From positions 124,001-188,000 of the forward strand of contig NZ_CP118225.1 in the NCBI RefSeq assembly GCF_028768465.1: a stretch of 64,000 bases of DNA, read 5' to 3'. Positions within the stretch are counted from its first letter, which is position 1. Each line of letters starts with the position of its first letter. This document shows, piece by piece, positions 16,724 to 26,373 of the stretch. The stretch is from Rhodopirellula sp. P2. Lineage in GTDB: Bacteria > Planctomycetota > Planctomycetia > Pirellulales > Pirellulaceae. The notes beneath the pieces are model-generated. The model searched no databases. It saw nothing but the letters and a program-made list of their open reading frames with translations, and had not been told where the DNA came from. Position numbers and translations under genes: made by a program.

Positions 16724-19171
16724 ATGGACCACGCCAAGAAACACGAGACTTCATTGCCGGTCGCCGATCCGTCAATGCAAATTGATCCTGTTTGCGGCAT
16801 GAAGGTGCCTGCGGACAGTCCCCGTTCGGCGAATTTCCAAGGCAAACAATACGTATTCTGTAGTGATGGATGCTTGAGTAAATTCCAGGATGATCCCGCT
16901 GGGGTGCTGGCAAAACGATCGCAAAAGGAGGCGGCAAGCGACTCGTCTTGTTGCGGTGGAGAAGCGGCGATTCAGATTGGAGAACCCTCGACGACTTCGT
17001 CATGCTGCGGTGGTCACTCATCGACCAAGGCGAGCGATTCTCCGGCAGACCCAACTGCCATCTACACCTGTCCCATGCATCCGGAGATCGAGCAGGTTGG
17101 CCCTGGCGATTGCCCAATCTGCGGGATGGACTTGGAACCAAAAGTGGTTTCGATCGCTGACGAAGGAGAAGACCAACAGTACGCCGACATGAAACGTCGC
17201 TTTTGGGTTGGCGTTGCGCTGTCGGTGCCACTGCTCGTAATCGCGATGGGGCCGATGGTGGGCTTGCGGATCGCGGATTGGATGAGCCAGACGATGTTTG
17301 GTTGGTTGCAGTTGGCCCTCGCGACGCCAGTCGTTTTCTGGTGCGGGTGGCCATTGTTGGTTCGCGGAGCCAAGTCGTTTCGCACAATGAACTTGAACAT
17401 GTTCTCGTTGATCGCGGTGGGCACGTTGGCTGCTTACTTGTTCAGCTTGGTCGTGGTGCTGCTTCCGGGGGTGATCCCAGAAGCCTTCTTCGAGAATGGT
17501 GTGCCACCTCTGTATTTTGAAGCGGCGGCGGTGATCATCACTTTGGTATTGCTCGGACAAGTGTTGGAACTGCGAGCACGTCAGCAGACTGGCGGAGCGA
17601 TTCGCGAACTCATGAAGCTTGCTCCCGATACGGCACACCGAATCACAGACGATGGCGAGGAAGACGTCTCGCTAGATTCAGTACACAAGGGTGATCGGTT
17701 ACGAGTTCGCCCCGGTGAGAAGGTTCCAGTCGATGGGAAAGTGCTTAGCGGGTCGAGCAGCGTCGATGAGTCGATGTTGACGGGCGAGCCGATGCCTGTG
17801 AAAAAGGTCGAGGGCGACGAAATCACCGGCGGAACGTTGAATCAGACCGGTGCACTTGTGATGGAAGCCGTCGGCGTCGGCGGAGACACGGTTCTCAACC
17901 GCATCGTGCAAATGGTTGCGGACGCTCAGCGAAGTCGTGCGCCGATTCAGAAACTGGTCGATGTGGTCGCTCGGTACTTTGTGCCAGCGGTGATCGTTTG
18001 TTCGATTCTCGCGTTCATCGGATGGGCGGTGTTTGGCCCGGAACCGCAACTGGCTCATGCCTTTGTAGCGGCCGTTGCAGTGTTGATCATTGCTTGTCCG
18101 TGTGCATTGGGGCTGGCGACGCCGATGTCGGTGATGGTGGGTGTTGGCCGCGGTGCAAAGGAAGGCGTGCTGATCAAGAACGCAGAAGTCCTGGAGGTCA
18201 TGGAGAAGGTCGACACGATCGTCGTCGACAAGACTGGCACGCTCACGCAAGGACGGCCGGAAGTGACTGGCGTCGAGACGTTTGGTGATTGGAATGAAAA
18301 CGGTGTGTTGACGTTAGCTGCGGCGGTTGAAGCACAGAGCGAACATCCGTTGGCTCAGGCGGTCGTTCGCCGAGCGAAGGCGGATGAGTTGCAGGTTGTT
18401 GAGGCAAGTGAATTTAACAGTATCACCGGTGGCGGAGTTCGAGCTCGCGTCGATGATCATGATGTGTTGATTGGCAAGGCTGACTTGTTGGACGAACAAG
18501 GCATCGAGGGAGTCGATGCGGGAAGGGAAAAAGCGGGTTCGCGTCAGGCCGAAGGTGCGACAGTTGTGTTCGTGGCGATCGACCACTCGCTGGCCGCTAT
18601 TCTCGCAATCACTGATCCGATCAAGCAAAGCACGCCCGCGGCCTTGAAGACGTTGCACGAACTCGGATTGAAGGTGGTGATGTTAACTGGCGACGCTGAA
18701 CCGACCGCGAAAGCAGTCGCATCAAGGCTGGGTATCGACGAGTTTCATGCTGGGGTTTCGCCTGAGGAAAAGCATGACTTTGTTCGCGAGTTGAAGAAGG
18801 AGGGCAAGACGGTGGCGATGTGTGGGGATGGGATCAATGACGCTCCTGCACTTGCCGAAGCGAATGTCGGCATTGCCATGGGCACGGGAACGGGCGTAGC
18901 GATTGAATCTGCGGGCGTCACGCTCGTCGGTGGCGATCTGCGCGGCGTTGTGGCGGCGGCGAACTTGAGCCGAAAAACGATGAGCAACATTCGTCAGAAC
19001 TTGTTCTTCGCTTTCATCTACAACGCATTGGGAATCCCGGTCGCAGCCGGATTGCTGTATCCGTTCTTTGGCGTCTTGCTCAGCCCCATGATTGCAGCGG
19101 CAGCGATGAGTTTTAGCAGTGTGTCAGTGATTGCGAATGCGTTGAGATTGCGGGCAGCGAAGCTTACATAG
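16724..19171 (+). CDS. copA: copper-translocating P1B-type ATPase
   Basis: An 815-residue Cu(+)-exporting ATPase of the inner membrane. The N-terminus is composite: a YHS domain ([14 protein letters not shown] to [13 protein letters not shown], residues 19-60), two CCGG motifs, then a heavy-metal-binding domain ([26 protein letters not shown] region, about 110-140). The core has TGEP, the CPC metal-site motif in [11 protein letters not shown], the phosphorylation motif DKTGTLT and GDGINDAP. The usual GMTCxxC domain is absent and is replaced by YHS plus HMBD, as in many CopB/SilP-like pumps. ATG 16724 follows GGAG at 16714; TTG 16721 is less likely. A CsoR-type box precedes it. Confidence 0.92.
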   Translation: MDHAKKHETSLPVADPSMQIDPVCGMKVPADSPRSANFQGKQYVFCSDGCLSKFQDDPAGVLAKRSQKEAASDSSCCGGEAAIQIGEPSTTSSCCGGHSSTKASDSPADPTAIYTCPMHPEIEQVGPGDCPICGMDLEPKVVSIADEGEDQQYADMKRRFWVGVALSVPLLVIAMGPMVGLRIADWMSQTMFGWLQLALATPVVFWCGWPLLVRGAKSFRTMNLNMFSLIAVGTLAAYLFSLVVVLLPGVIPEAFFENGVPPLYFEAAAVIITLVLLGQVLELRARQQTGGAIRELMKLAPDTAHRITDDGEEDVSLDSVHKGDRLRVRPGEKVPVDGKVLSGSSSVDESMLTGEPMPVKKVEGDEITGGTLNQTGALVMEAVGVGGDTVLNRIVQMVADAQRSRAPIQKLVDVVARYFVPAVIVCSILAFIGWAVFGPEPQLAHAFVAAVAVLIIACPCALGLATPMSVMVGVGRGAKEGVLIKNAEVLEVMEKVDTIVVDKTGTLTQGRPEVTGVETFGDWNENGVLTLAAAVEAQSEHPLAQAVVRRAKADELQVVEASEFNSITGGGVRARVDDHDVLIGKADLLDEQGIEGVDAGREKAGSRQAEGATVVFVAIDHSLAAILAITDPIKQSTPAALKTLHELGLKVVMLTGDAEPTAKAVASRLGIDEFHAGVSPEEKHDFVRELKKEGKTVAMCGDGINDAPALAEANVGIAMGTGTGVAIESAGVTLVGGDLRGVVAAANLSRKTMSNIRQNLFFAFIYNALGIPVAAGLLYPFFGVLLSPMIAAAAMSFSSVSVIANALRLRAAKLT

Positions 19172-19267
19172 TTCCGGTTGGTCAATTTGCGGCCAGCACA
19201 CAGTTTTGCCAGTCCTTACAACTGGAACCTGATGCGTCCATGACGGTCGAGAAAGTCCATAACTGGG

Positions 19268-19284
19268 ATACCCCTTGCAGGTAT
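19268..19284 (+). promoter_or_regulatory. CsoR-type operator upstream of tolC
   Basis: ATACCCCTTGCAGGTAT at 19268-19284 is a second ATACC-N7-GGTAT site, 60 bp before the GTG start of the TolC gene and about 97 bp after copA. It implies that the tolC-multicopper oxidase-csoR unit has its own copper-responsive promoter instead of relying on read-through from copA. Confidence 0.68.
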
Positions 19285-19343
19285 CTTGCCGACCTAGGAA
19301 GTAAGCCGACATGCCGCTGCTCAGATCAAAGGAGTGATTTTCA

Positions 19344-20867
19344 GTGCGATCGTTTTTGTTCAAGTCCGGATTATCAGTCATTGCGACCGCCGGAATCCTT
19401 TCTGCTACTGCCAACGCTCAAATGCCTTCGATGGGCAGCATGGCTTCACCCATTGGTCGGACGTACACATCCCCGCCGCCAGTGCCGACGGCACCATACG
19501 GTCTGGATGAACTCGATCCGAGCGGACCTCTATTTCCTGACATGCGTTACGACGGCAGCGACTTCCGTGCAGCACCGGCTCCTGTCTACGTCGATGGCGA
19601 GATGATCTCTGAAGCGAGCCCCGTGGATGCGGAGACCCATGGGTATGGGCTGGATGATTTCCTGACGCTCGCTGCACAGAACAATCCGACGATCCGTCAA
19701 GCTAGGTTACAGATATCCGCGCAAACGGCCAAGGCATTGCAGGCCGGTTTGTATCCCAACCCGACCCTGAACTACATCGGCGAGCAAATTGGCGTGGACG
19801 TCGAAGGCGACAAGGATTCGCCCGGTGAGTTCCAAGGCATGACAATGAGTCAGCGGTTTGTAACGGCCGGGAAGCTGAAGCTGAGTCGTGAGAAGTACAT
19901 GCGTCGTGCTCATGTCTCCGAACACCTCGCAATGGCACAACAGTTTCGCGTGTGCAATGACGTTCGCATTCACTTTTTCAAAGCGCTAGCGGCTCGTGAA
20001 ATTGTCGGACTGCGTAAGGAATTGCTGAAGACAGCAGAAGACGGTGCTGTCACTGCTCGTGAACTCTACAACCAAGGACAAGCAACTCGGCCGGATGTTC
20101 GGAAGTCAAGTATTGCACTTCAACGTGCGAGACTGGACGTGTTGACGGCGGAGAATCATTCCCGCGAAGCATTTCGTCGATTAGTCGCGATCACGGGAGT
20201 TGATCTATCCGAGGGTGTTGTGTCTGGCGATCTGATGCCGCAAGGCGAACCGATTTCTTACCAAGAAGCTATGTCGCTGGTGCTAACGGAAAGTCCGGAG
20301 CTTGCTGCAGCGAGAGCGAAGTTGGCTGCGGACCGAGTCACCGTTAGGCGTGAACAAGTCGAGTGGGTGCCGGACATCGTCGCTGAAGGTGGAGCGGGGT
20401 ACAACTTTGATGCGAAGGAAACCGTTGCTGCGGCAGGAGTTTCGATCCAACTCCCGGTCTTCGACCGAAACCAAGGCACGATTCGGCAAGCCCAGTTGGA
20501 CTACCGCCGTCAACAGGAAGAGATTCGCCGCACCGAGTTGATGCTCGGACAACAGATGGCCAACGTCTATCAGCAATATCTAACAGCACTGCAAATCGCG
20601 ACTGAATACGATCGCGTTATTATCCCCGAAGCAGAGCTGGCTTATCAAGAATTGCTCGAAAGCTACAAAGCAAACCGAGTGGACTGGCCGACGGTACTGG
20701 ACGCTCAGATGGAGTATTTCGACTCGCGTCTCACTCGTGTGCAGCATCTTGAGCAAGCCCGCACGAACGAAGTTCTTGTGCGAGGCTATCTGCTGCACGG
20801 CGGATTGATGGCCGCACCCGGCCCGACGCCACCAGGCCATATTGACGCAGTCGCGAAGCCTCGTTGA
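19344..20867 (+). CDS. TolC-family outer-membrane efflux protein
   Basis: A 507-residue secreted protein with a signal peptide (LSVIATAGILSATANAQ) and the TolC/CusC layout: duplicated long coiled-coil repeats with LTLAAQNNPTIRQARLQI near 105 and the LRAAR-type second repeat (ESPELAAARAKLAADRV) near 315. It starts at GTG 19344, preceded by AAAGGAG. Here it lies between copA and the oxidase with no RND gene beside it, so it may pair with the CusBA-like proteins encoded at 28969-34682 or act alone in the outer membrane. Copper regulation is suggested by the box at 19268. Confidence 0.85.
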   Translation: MRSFLFKSGLSVIATAGILSATANAQMPSMGSMASPIGRTYTSPPPVPTAPYGLDELDPSGPLFPDMRYDGSDFRAAPAPVYVDGEMISEASPVDAETHGYGLDDFLTLAAQNNPTIRQARLQISAQTAKALQAGLYPNPTLNYIGEQIGVDVEGDKDSPGEFQGMTMSQRFVTAGKLKLSREKYMRRAHVSEHLAMAQQFRVCNDVRIHFFKALAAREIVGLRKELLKTAEDGAVTARELYNQGQATRPDVRKSSIALQRARLDVLTAENHSREAFRRLVAITGVDLSEGVVSGDLMPQGEPISYQEAMSLVLTESPELAAARAKLAADRVTVRREQVEWVPDIVAEGGAGYNFDAKETVAAAGVSIQLPVFDRNQGTIRQAQLDYRRQQEEIRRTELMLGQQMANVYQQYLTALQIATEYDRVIIPEAELAYQELLESYKANRVDWPTVLDAQMEYFDSRLTRVQHLEQARTNEVLVRGYLLHGGLMAAPGPTPPGHIDAVAKPR

Positions 20868-20918
20868 TCGACGCTTCGTCTTCACCAATATCCATTCACT
20901 ACAATCAGTCTCAATCCC

Positions 20919-22433
20919 ATGACCAGTCCAGAAGATCGTCGTAAGTTTTTGAAGGTGGGCTCGATCGCGGCAGCTACCGGGTTTGTTGGCAATTTGCTAG
21001 GACGCAATGCCAACGCGCAGGAACCCATGAAGCACAGCGATATGAGACATCAGGACAACATGCCGCAGCCAATCGGCAACCCAGCGTCTCGCCCTGAGAT
21101 TCCAGAGTCAGTGGAGGTGGCCGCCGAGTACGACGGATTCTCGCGGTTCAAGCCAAGTCGCGGACTCGATCCGGACTCGGACTACTACATCGGCAAGCTG
21201 GTTCCCGGTTTTCGCAAAGCTTCCGATGGCCCCGCGCCTTTTGAAGCTCCCGACATTCCGGTGTTACCTTACAAGATGGAAGGCGGCGTCAAGGTCTTCG
21301 AGCTTGTGTCGATGGCGGTGCAGCAAGAGTTTCATCCCGGCGTCAAGATGAACGTCTACGGCTACAACGGCAGCATGCCTGGTCCGACGATCGAAGTCAC
21401 GCAAGGTGATCGCGTACGCATCGTCGTGACCAATGAACTGCCGGAAGATACGTTCGTTCATTGGCACGGCTTCGAGCTGCCGGTTCAGTATGACGGAGCC
21501 GCCACCTTGACTCAGAATCCTATCAAGCCTGGAAAGACAAAGGTTTTCGAGTTTGACATTCATGAAGAAGGCACATTCTTCTATCACTCGCATGTCGCGA
21601 TGCAAGAAGCGTTTGGACAAGTCGGTTGGTTCATCGTCCATCCCAAGAAAGTCTTTGGCCCGCCCGTGGATCGCGATTTCGGATTGCTGTTTCAAAACTT
21701 TCATATTCCGCCGACGCATACGATCAGCGACTCATGGGCGATGGATTGGAACTGGCACACGATCAATGGCAAGAGCGGTCCGTACACGACACCGCTGGTC
21801 TGCAAGCATGGCGAACGCGTACGCGTGCGGTTGTTGAATTTCGCCCCCATGCAACATCATCCGATTCATTTGCACGGACACACATTCTGGGTGACCGGTC
21901 ATGAAGGCGCTCGCATTCCTAAAAGTGCCTGGGTTCCCCGAAACAATGAACTCGTCGGTGTCGCACAAGCGTCCAGCTTTGAGTTCATCGCCAACAACCC
22001 CGGCGATTGGATTTTCCATTGTCATATGATCCACCACATGATGAATCACATGGTCAAACAAGTTGGCCCGCGAATCCGTGATGACGCCTCGGTCGATCAG
22101 TACCTTGCGAATCTCAGCAGCCGCCCCCAGGTCGACGCTTCACTGGGCGACAAGTTCGCGACACCGGGCTATCCCCAAAAGATGCTGGGTATGGAGATGT
22201 CCGACGACTTTATGAAGGCGATTTGGAGCCGAAAAGAAGTTCGCGGAATGCGAGCCAACTATCCGATGAGCGTAAAGGGATTGATGACGGTGCTGCGCGT
22301 TCTGCCGGACGACCTGTATGAGTTGGTGATGAACAGCGACCAGCCGGTTGAGAAAGGAGCGGTGTTTGCTGAAATCGTTCGACGATTCGGTGATCCCAGT
22401 GCTTATGAACCCGCGCCCAAGATGATGATGTGA
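20919..22433 (+). CDS. Tat-exported multicopper oxidase
   Basis: A 504-residue periplasmic oxidase. The N-terminus has a Tat signal (RRKFLK at residues 7-12, then a hydrophobic stretch ending NANAQ). Copper ligand motifs are complete: HWHGFELPVQYDGAA, FYHSHVAMQ, HHPIHLHGHTFWVTGHEG and WIFHCHMIHHMMNHM. The C-terminal 120 residues are an extra Met-containing extension. Such CopA/CueO-like enzymes oxidise Cu(I) to the less permeable Cu(II) in the periplasm. It begins 51 bp after tolC and is followed by csoR, so it is probably in the same copper-induced unit. No frameshift or missing ligand was noticed. Confidence 0.9.
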   Translation: MTSPEDRRKFLKVGSIAAATGFVGNLLGRNANAQEPMKHSDMRHQDNMPQPIGNPASRPEIPESVEVAAEYDGFSRFKPSRGLDPDSDYYIGKLVPGFRKASDGPAPFEAPDIPVLPYKMEGGVKVFELVSMAVQQEFHPGVKMNVYGYNGSMPGPTIEVTQGDRVRIVVTNELPEDTFVHWHGFELPVQYDGAATLTQNPIKPGKTKVFEFDIHEEGTFFYHSHVAMQEAFGQVGWFIVHPKKVFGPPVDRDFGLLFQNFHIPPTHTISDSWAMDWNWHTINGKSGPYTTPLVCKHGERVRVRLLNFAPMQHHPIHLHGHTFWVTGHEGARIPKSAWVPRNNELVGVAQASSFEFIANNPGDWIFHCHMIHHMMNHMVKQVGPRIRDDASVDQYLANLSSRPQVDASLGDKFATPGYPQKMLGMEMSDDFMKAIWSRKEVRGMRANYPMSVKGLMTVLRVLPDDLYELVMNSDQPVEKGAVFAEIVRRFGDPSAYEPAPKMMM

Positions 22434-22509
22434 AGCGGACTAACCGCAGAGACGTTTTGAGGGTAAAATCCGAGATTCTGCGAAATCTGCCTATCCAAAG
22501 TTCTCAAGA

Positions 22510-22788
22510 ATGCTCTCAGACGACGAGAAAAAGAAGCTTAACAACCGACTTCGACGTGTCATCGGACAAGTCGAAGCGGTTGGTCGTATGATCGAGGATG
22601 AGGAATACTGCGTCGATATCCTGATGCAGTTGTCCGCCGCGACCGGGGCATTGAACAAAGTCGGCCAGATTATTCTGGAACAGCACATCCGAACCTGCGT
22701 TAGCGATGCGATCAAGAGCGGAAATGCCAAGGACCGTGACGAGAAGATCGAAGAGTTGATGACTGTTTTTCGGAAATACGGCGAGTGA
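22510..22788 (+). CDS. csoR: CsoR-family metal-sensing repressor
   Basis: A 92-residue all-helical repressor of the DUF156/CsoR-RcnR family. The Cu(I) ligand triad C-H-C is present as Cys34 (EEYCVDIL), His59 and Cys63 (EQHIRTC), matching the CsoR pattern and not the RcnR (nickel) one, which needs a His near the N-terminus. In the apo form the tetramer binds GC-rich palindromes and releases DNA when it binds Cu(I). The window contains three ATACC-N7-GGTAT sites and one near-match, the likely targets. It follows the oxidase gene by 76 bp; I see no operator directly before it. Confidence 0.9.
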   Translation: MLSDDEKKKLNNRLRRVIGQVEAVGRMIEDEEYCVDILMQLSAATGALNKVGQIILEQHIRTCVSDAIKSGNAKDRDEKIEELMTVFRKYGE

Positions 22789-22800
22789 AGAATTAGCGTG

Positions 22801-23832
22801 ATGAATTGGTTCCTGACTGCTGGCGGGTTTCTGTTGACTTGCCTTGGAGTCCGGGAAACCTTCATGGCAGTTCTCCATCCACGGGCAACGGTTGGCCCGA
22901 TCACGAAAGTCATCAATCGTGGGTTTCACTCTTTAGTCCGAACGCGAACATTCGCTCATCCGCGAGTTCTGGTTCACTGCGGCCCAGCATTAATCGTGAC
23001 GCAAGTGTTGGGTTGGGCGACGCTGCTATTGATTGGCATCAGTCTGATCGTTTGGCCGCAACTCGGTACGGGCATCACGGCGACCGGATCGACTCCGACG
23101 GATACGGATTTTGCAACCGCGGTGTATTATTCTGGGTTCACCATCACCACGTTGGGTGTGGGCGACTTGGTTCCCCGAACGCCAGCGATGCAGTTCTTGA
23201 CCATTACCGCTGCCGGCTTGGGGTTCAGCTTCTTCACGCTCGTGCTTGCCTACGTCATCTCCGTCTATTCGACACTGGCCCGTCGCAACCAGTTTGCCAA
23301 CGAAATTGAGTATCGCACGGGACGAACCGGAGACAGCCTTGGCTATTTGCGAGCATATCTGTCCGATAGCGATCCTTCATTGGTCAACCAGGACCTTTAC
23401 ACGCTGTCGTCGAACATGGCGGAGTTATTGGAATCGCATCATTTCTATCCGGTACTGCATTACTTTCGGTTCGGGGAACCGCGGTACGCCATGAGCCGTC
23501 TGCTGAGATTCTGCTTGGAGGTCTCTTCGATGATGCGAGCGGCGCGACAGGTCGATGGGTACAAGCCCACCGCTAGCGTTGAGGCCGTCGATCGGCTTTG
23601 GCACGCCAGCATGCAGATGCTAGAGGAGACCAAACGGCATTTCGTAATCTGTCACTCGACGCACGACGATCCCGATCCGCGACTGGCGATCGAGATTTCG
23701 CGGTCGATCGGCGATCCTGGTGACCTAGCGAGCCAGTTACAAGCTGCCTTCGTCGATCAACAATCCGCGTGGCTTCACGACCTGAACGCACTGGCTGTTT
23801 GCACCAGAAGCATATCCGCAAAAGAATCCTAG
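22801..23832 (+). CDS. two-TM potassium channel-like protein
   Basis: A 343-residue membrane protein with a hydrophobic N-terminus, a second hydrophobic region around 60-85, a pore loop TITTLGVGDLVP near 112-123 containing the GxGD selectivity filter, and a following helix (TITAAGLGFSFFTLVLAYVISVY). The C-terminal 190 residues are soluble and helical without a recognisable RCK domain. It may dissipate or set membrane potential during metal stress, but that link rests only on position: it starts 12 bp after csoR. ATG 22801 is preferred to the GTG at 22798. Confidence 0.75.
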   Translation: MNWFLTAGGFLLTCLGVRETFMAVLHPRATVGPITKVINRGFHSLVRTRTFAHPRVLVHCGPALIVTQVLGWATLLLIGISLIVWPQLGTGITATGSTPTDTDFATAVYYSGFTITTLGVGDLVPRTPAMQFLTITAAGLGFSFFTLVLAYVISVYSTLARRNQFANEIEYRTGRTGDSLGYLRAYLSDSDPSLVNQDLYTLSSNMAELLESHHFYPVLHYFRFGEPRYAMSRLLRFCLEVSSMMRAARQVDGYKPTASVEAVDRLWHASMQMLEETKRHFVICHSTHDDPDPRLAIEISRSIGDPGDLASQLQAAFVDQQSAWLHDLNALAVCTRSISAKES

Positions 23833-23940
23833 AATCTTTTTCGCGAAGTCGTGAAGAAACGTCGGGGCCGTGCATCCAAAGAGCACCAAAGAAGAGATTC
23901 CTTCGTGCGAATCCTTTGAATGCTCTTGGAAATGCCTGTC

Positions 23941-24321
23941 ATGAACCGCCGCCACACCAACTCTGCCGCTCGATTATTTGCTGCTTTTGCAGTGATCGCG
24001 GTGCTGTTGGCATCTTCGCCGGCCGCTTGGGCGGGATCACACGCAGCAAAACCTTGCCCTCATGTGTGCTGCCAGTCGCAGCCGGTTGGGCACAGTTGCT
24101 GTGACGGCGAGCCGTCGCACGAATGCCCTGCTATGGCATCTTGCGACACGAAGGTTTGGCTGCCGCCGCGAACGTCTGGCGACGATCTGACGCCTCGCGG
24201 TTTGAATCGCAGCGACTTTTCGCGGATCACTTGGACTACTGACTCGGTCTCTCTCGGCCGGCCGGTTTCGATTGTCCGCCCAAACTCTCTGGTGGATTGG
24301 AACGTTCGTCTTCAGATTTAG
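23941..24321 (+). CDS. secreted Cys/His-rich small protein
   Basis: A 126-residue protein with a typical signal peptide (LFAAFAVIAVLLASSPAAWAG) followed by a Cys/His-rich stretch: KPCPHVCCQSQPVGHSCCDG, HECPAMASC. The C-terminal half lacks Cys. It is probably an exported metal-binding protein, in line with its copper neighbours. ATG 23941 gives the shortest standard signal peptide; in-frame starts at 23920 and 23932 are possible. No family was recognised. It ends 117 bp before the Cys-repeat protein and may share its transcript. Confidence 0.6.
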   Translation: MNRRHTNSAARLFAAFAVIAVLLASSPAAWAGSHAAKPCPHVCCQSQPVGHSCCDGEPSHECPAMASCDTKVWLPPRTSGDDLTPRGLNRSDFSRITWTTDSVSLGRPVSIVRPNSLVDWNVRLQI

Positions 24322-24438
24322 CGGTTGATTCTGCTTCGATTTTGCGAAGCCAGACCCAATCCAAAAATGAAGATGTATCTGTTTCCCAATCGGTGCATGT
24401 CGATGTCCGGCTGCGCCATCAATCCTGGAGTTTCCAAA

Positions 24439-24846
24439 ATGTTAGCGACCGTATTCTCTACTGTTTTGTTTGCCGTTTCGTTCGTCCCCAGCAACGTTGA
24501 CGCCACCGCCTCGGCCGAACCGACGTGTTGTGCCAAGCATGCGTACTGCTGCACCGTTCACGCGGCATGCTGTGGCAAACATGCTGAAGGCAAAGCGGAC
24601 ACGGACGAAGTGTCGAGTACAACTTCTCAACCCACCTGCTGTGCCAAGCGCGCGTATTGCTGCTCGGTGAACGCACGATGCTGCGGAAAGCACGCTGAAA
24701 CGAAAGCCGCGACCGGCGATGTCGCCAGTACCACAGGCCAACCGACCTGTTGTGCAAAGCGAGCGTACTGCTGCAGCGTTGGCGCTGCGTGCTGCGGCAA
24801 AGGATCGACAAGTCCCACGGAAGAGGAATCTGCTGAACTCAGCTAA
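24439..24846 (+). CDS. exported protein with three CC-rich tandem repeats
   Basis: A 135-residue protein: signal peptide (MLATVFSTVLFAVSFVPSNVDA), then three tandem copies of a module of the form PTCCAKxAYCCxVxAxCCGKxAE, joined by Ser/Thr/Asp linkers. Each module has three CC pairs, so 18 cysteines in all. This would suit extracytoplasmic Cu(I) or Ag(I) chelation, like a modular metallothionein, but I know no named family with this repeat. A GGAG at 24427 supports ATG 24439; the frame is open from 24325. It lies in the copper-resistance block and is followed by a terminator-like hairpin. Confidence 0.65.
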   Translation: MLATVFSTVLFAVSFVPSNVDATASAEPTCCAKHAYCCTVHAACCGKHAEGKADTDEVSSTTSQPTCCAKRAYCCSVNARCCGKHAETKAATGDVASTTGQPTCCAKRAYCCSVGAACCGKGSTSPTEEESAELS

Positions 24847-24874
24847 TCGCTTCTGATCCCGTTCGATCCCTGTC

Positions 24875-24912
24875 AGCCGGGCGAGCCTGAAAACTCGTCC
24901 GGCTTCTCTGTT
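24875..24912 (+). terminator. intrinsic terminator candidate
   Basis: AGCCGGGCGAG at 24875-24885 pairs with CTCGTCCGGCT at 24894-24904 (11 bp, one G-U pair, loop of 8), followed by TCTCTGTTT. It lies 28 bp after the stop of the CC-repeat gene and before the RsbU-like gene. A similar hairpin sequence occurs at 63336, which strengthens the reading. Confidence 0.55.
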
Positions 24913-24921
24913 TAAGGTGCC

Positions 24922-26373
24922 ATGATGGACACATTCAAACACCGATGGCATCAGTTGCCGATCAGCCGGCAACTGCTTGTCCTCGTCAATGCAATTCTTT
25001 TTGGGTTTGTCGTTTCGTTTCTTGTTGTTGACTACCGCCTGCGGATGGATCGGCATTTGAACGAGAAGCAGATCGCGTTGACCGAAGAAGCGAAAACGAT
25101 GTACGAGTCGTTGCTGGTCGCTGAAGCCCATGGCGGCGAGGCGGTTCAAAAATTAGTCGACAACGTATGTGCTCGGATGAACACAGACGATTCGCCCGGT
25201 CACCATATTGCTGCGGATTGGCGAGGGCTGCCGTACCAAGCGATCTCGCATGGGCATGCTTCCGACGAAATGCTCTCTGCAATGCGTTCGGCATCTGAAT
25301 CAATAGACACCGAAACCAAAGCCAACGGCTCGCTCGTTGTCGGGGTGTTCACTGGACCAGCGGGTACTGTCTACATATCTGAGAAACGTTCAGCCGTTGT
25401 GGGAGCAACCCGTCGCTCGTTGTTGATCCAGATGTTTGCCGTCTTGTTGCTGGGAGCGATTGCAGCCTTCGTGGTCACTGCAGTGCTGCGGCAATTGATC
25501 GCCAAACCGATCCAAGGGTTCGTTTCGGCGTTAAAAAGTGTCGCGTCCGGCGACTTGAGCGTGATTGCACGCACGCGAAGCTGTCGAGAACTGAGTTACC
25601 TTGCCGATCAGATCAATGCAATGACTGAGGCGTTGGATCACGCTCAGCGTGACCACCGTGTTCACATGGAAAAGGCACGCCAGATTCAACAGAACTTACG
25701 TCCAAAAGTGAATGGACTGGTCGGAATCGACGTCGCCGAGCTGTTCGAGCCTGCCGACGATGTTGGTGGCGACTACTACGACGTGATTCCATTATCCGAT
25801 GGACGCTATCTACTTTGTGTCGCCGATGTTTCGGGACATGGCGTTCCGGCTGCGATGGCGGCGACGTTGTTGAAAGCGTTCGTTTCGGAAGCAGCAAAGA
25901 AGTCGTCTAGCCCCGCTGAAATATTGACAGATGTCAATCAACGTTACTGCGAGTACGTAATGATGGGACATTTTGCAACGATGGCGTTACTGGTCGTCGA
26001 TCCGAAGAGAAGGACACTGACCTACGCCAATGCTGGCCACGAGTTTCCGTTCTTGCAGATTGGGAGCGACACGCCAGTGCGATTGAACGTGGGCGATCTG
26101 ATCTTGGGCGTCGAGGACGATACGCACTATGACGAAGAAACCATTCCACTAGGCGATTCAGCTCGCTTAGTCATCGTTAGCGACGGAGTGACTGAGGCGT
26201 TTGATCCATGTGAAGAGCAATACGGAACGGAACGGATTGAACATTTGTTGCGTTCCGTTCAGAGCTGCAGTGCTCGTGAACTGGTTGAGATGTTTGGATC
26301 GTCCATCGAAGCATTTCGTAAGGGCCGAAAGGCGTTCGATGACACAACGCTATTGGTGGCTCAATTGGCTTGA
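24922..26373 (+). CDS. membrane PP2C-type phosphatase (HAMP-SpoIIE, RsbU-like)
   Basis: A 483-residue sensor phosphatase. It has a TM helix at about 20-40 (LLVLVNAILFGFVVSFLVVDY), a periplasmic sensory region, a second TM helix near 175-195, a HAMP domain (IAKPIQGFVSALKSVASGDL) and a C-terminal SpoIIE/PP2C domain. Metal-binding Asp residues of that domain are visible in VGGDYYDVIPL, CVADVSGHGVPAAM, VSDGVTEAFD and FDDTTLLV. Such proteins dephosphorylate anti-anti-sigma factors. No RsbV/RsbW-like partner is encoded nearby, so its target is elsewhere. Its position between copper genes suggests it may sense an extracytoplasmic metal or envelope signal. Confidence 0.85.
   Translation: MMDTFKHRWHQLPISRQLLVLVNAILFGFVVSFLVVDYRLRMDRHLNEKQIALTEEAKTMYESLLVAEAHGGEAVQKLVDNVCARMNTDDSPGHHIAADWRGLPYQAISHGHASDEMLSAMRSASESIDTETKANGSLVVGVFTGPAGTVYISEKRSAVVGATRRSLLIQMFAVLLLGAIAAFVVTAVLRQLIAKPIQGFVSALKSVASGDLSVIARTRSCRELSYLADQINAMTEALDHAQRDHRVHMEKARQIQQNLRPKVNGLVGIDVAELFEPADDVGGDYYDVIPLSDGRYLLCVADVSGHGVPAAMAATLLKAFVSEAAKKSSSPAEILTDVNQRYCEYVMMGHFATMALLVVDPKRRTLTYANAGHEFPFLQIGSDTPVRLNVGDLILGVEDDTHYDEETIPLGDSARLVIVSDGVTEAFDPCEEQYGTERIEHLLRSVQSCSARELVEMFGSSIEAFRKGRKAFDDTTLLVAQLA

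Noticed and set aside
16606-16845. N-terminal 80-codon extension of the Csp-like frame
   Set aside because: It runs through the divergent promoter, the CsoR-type operator and the start of copA; ATG 16605 has a proper Shine-Dalgarno.
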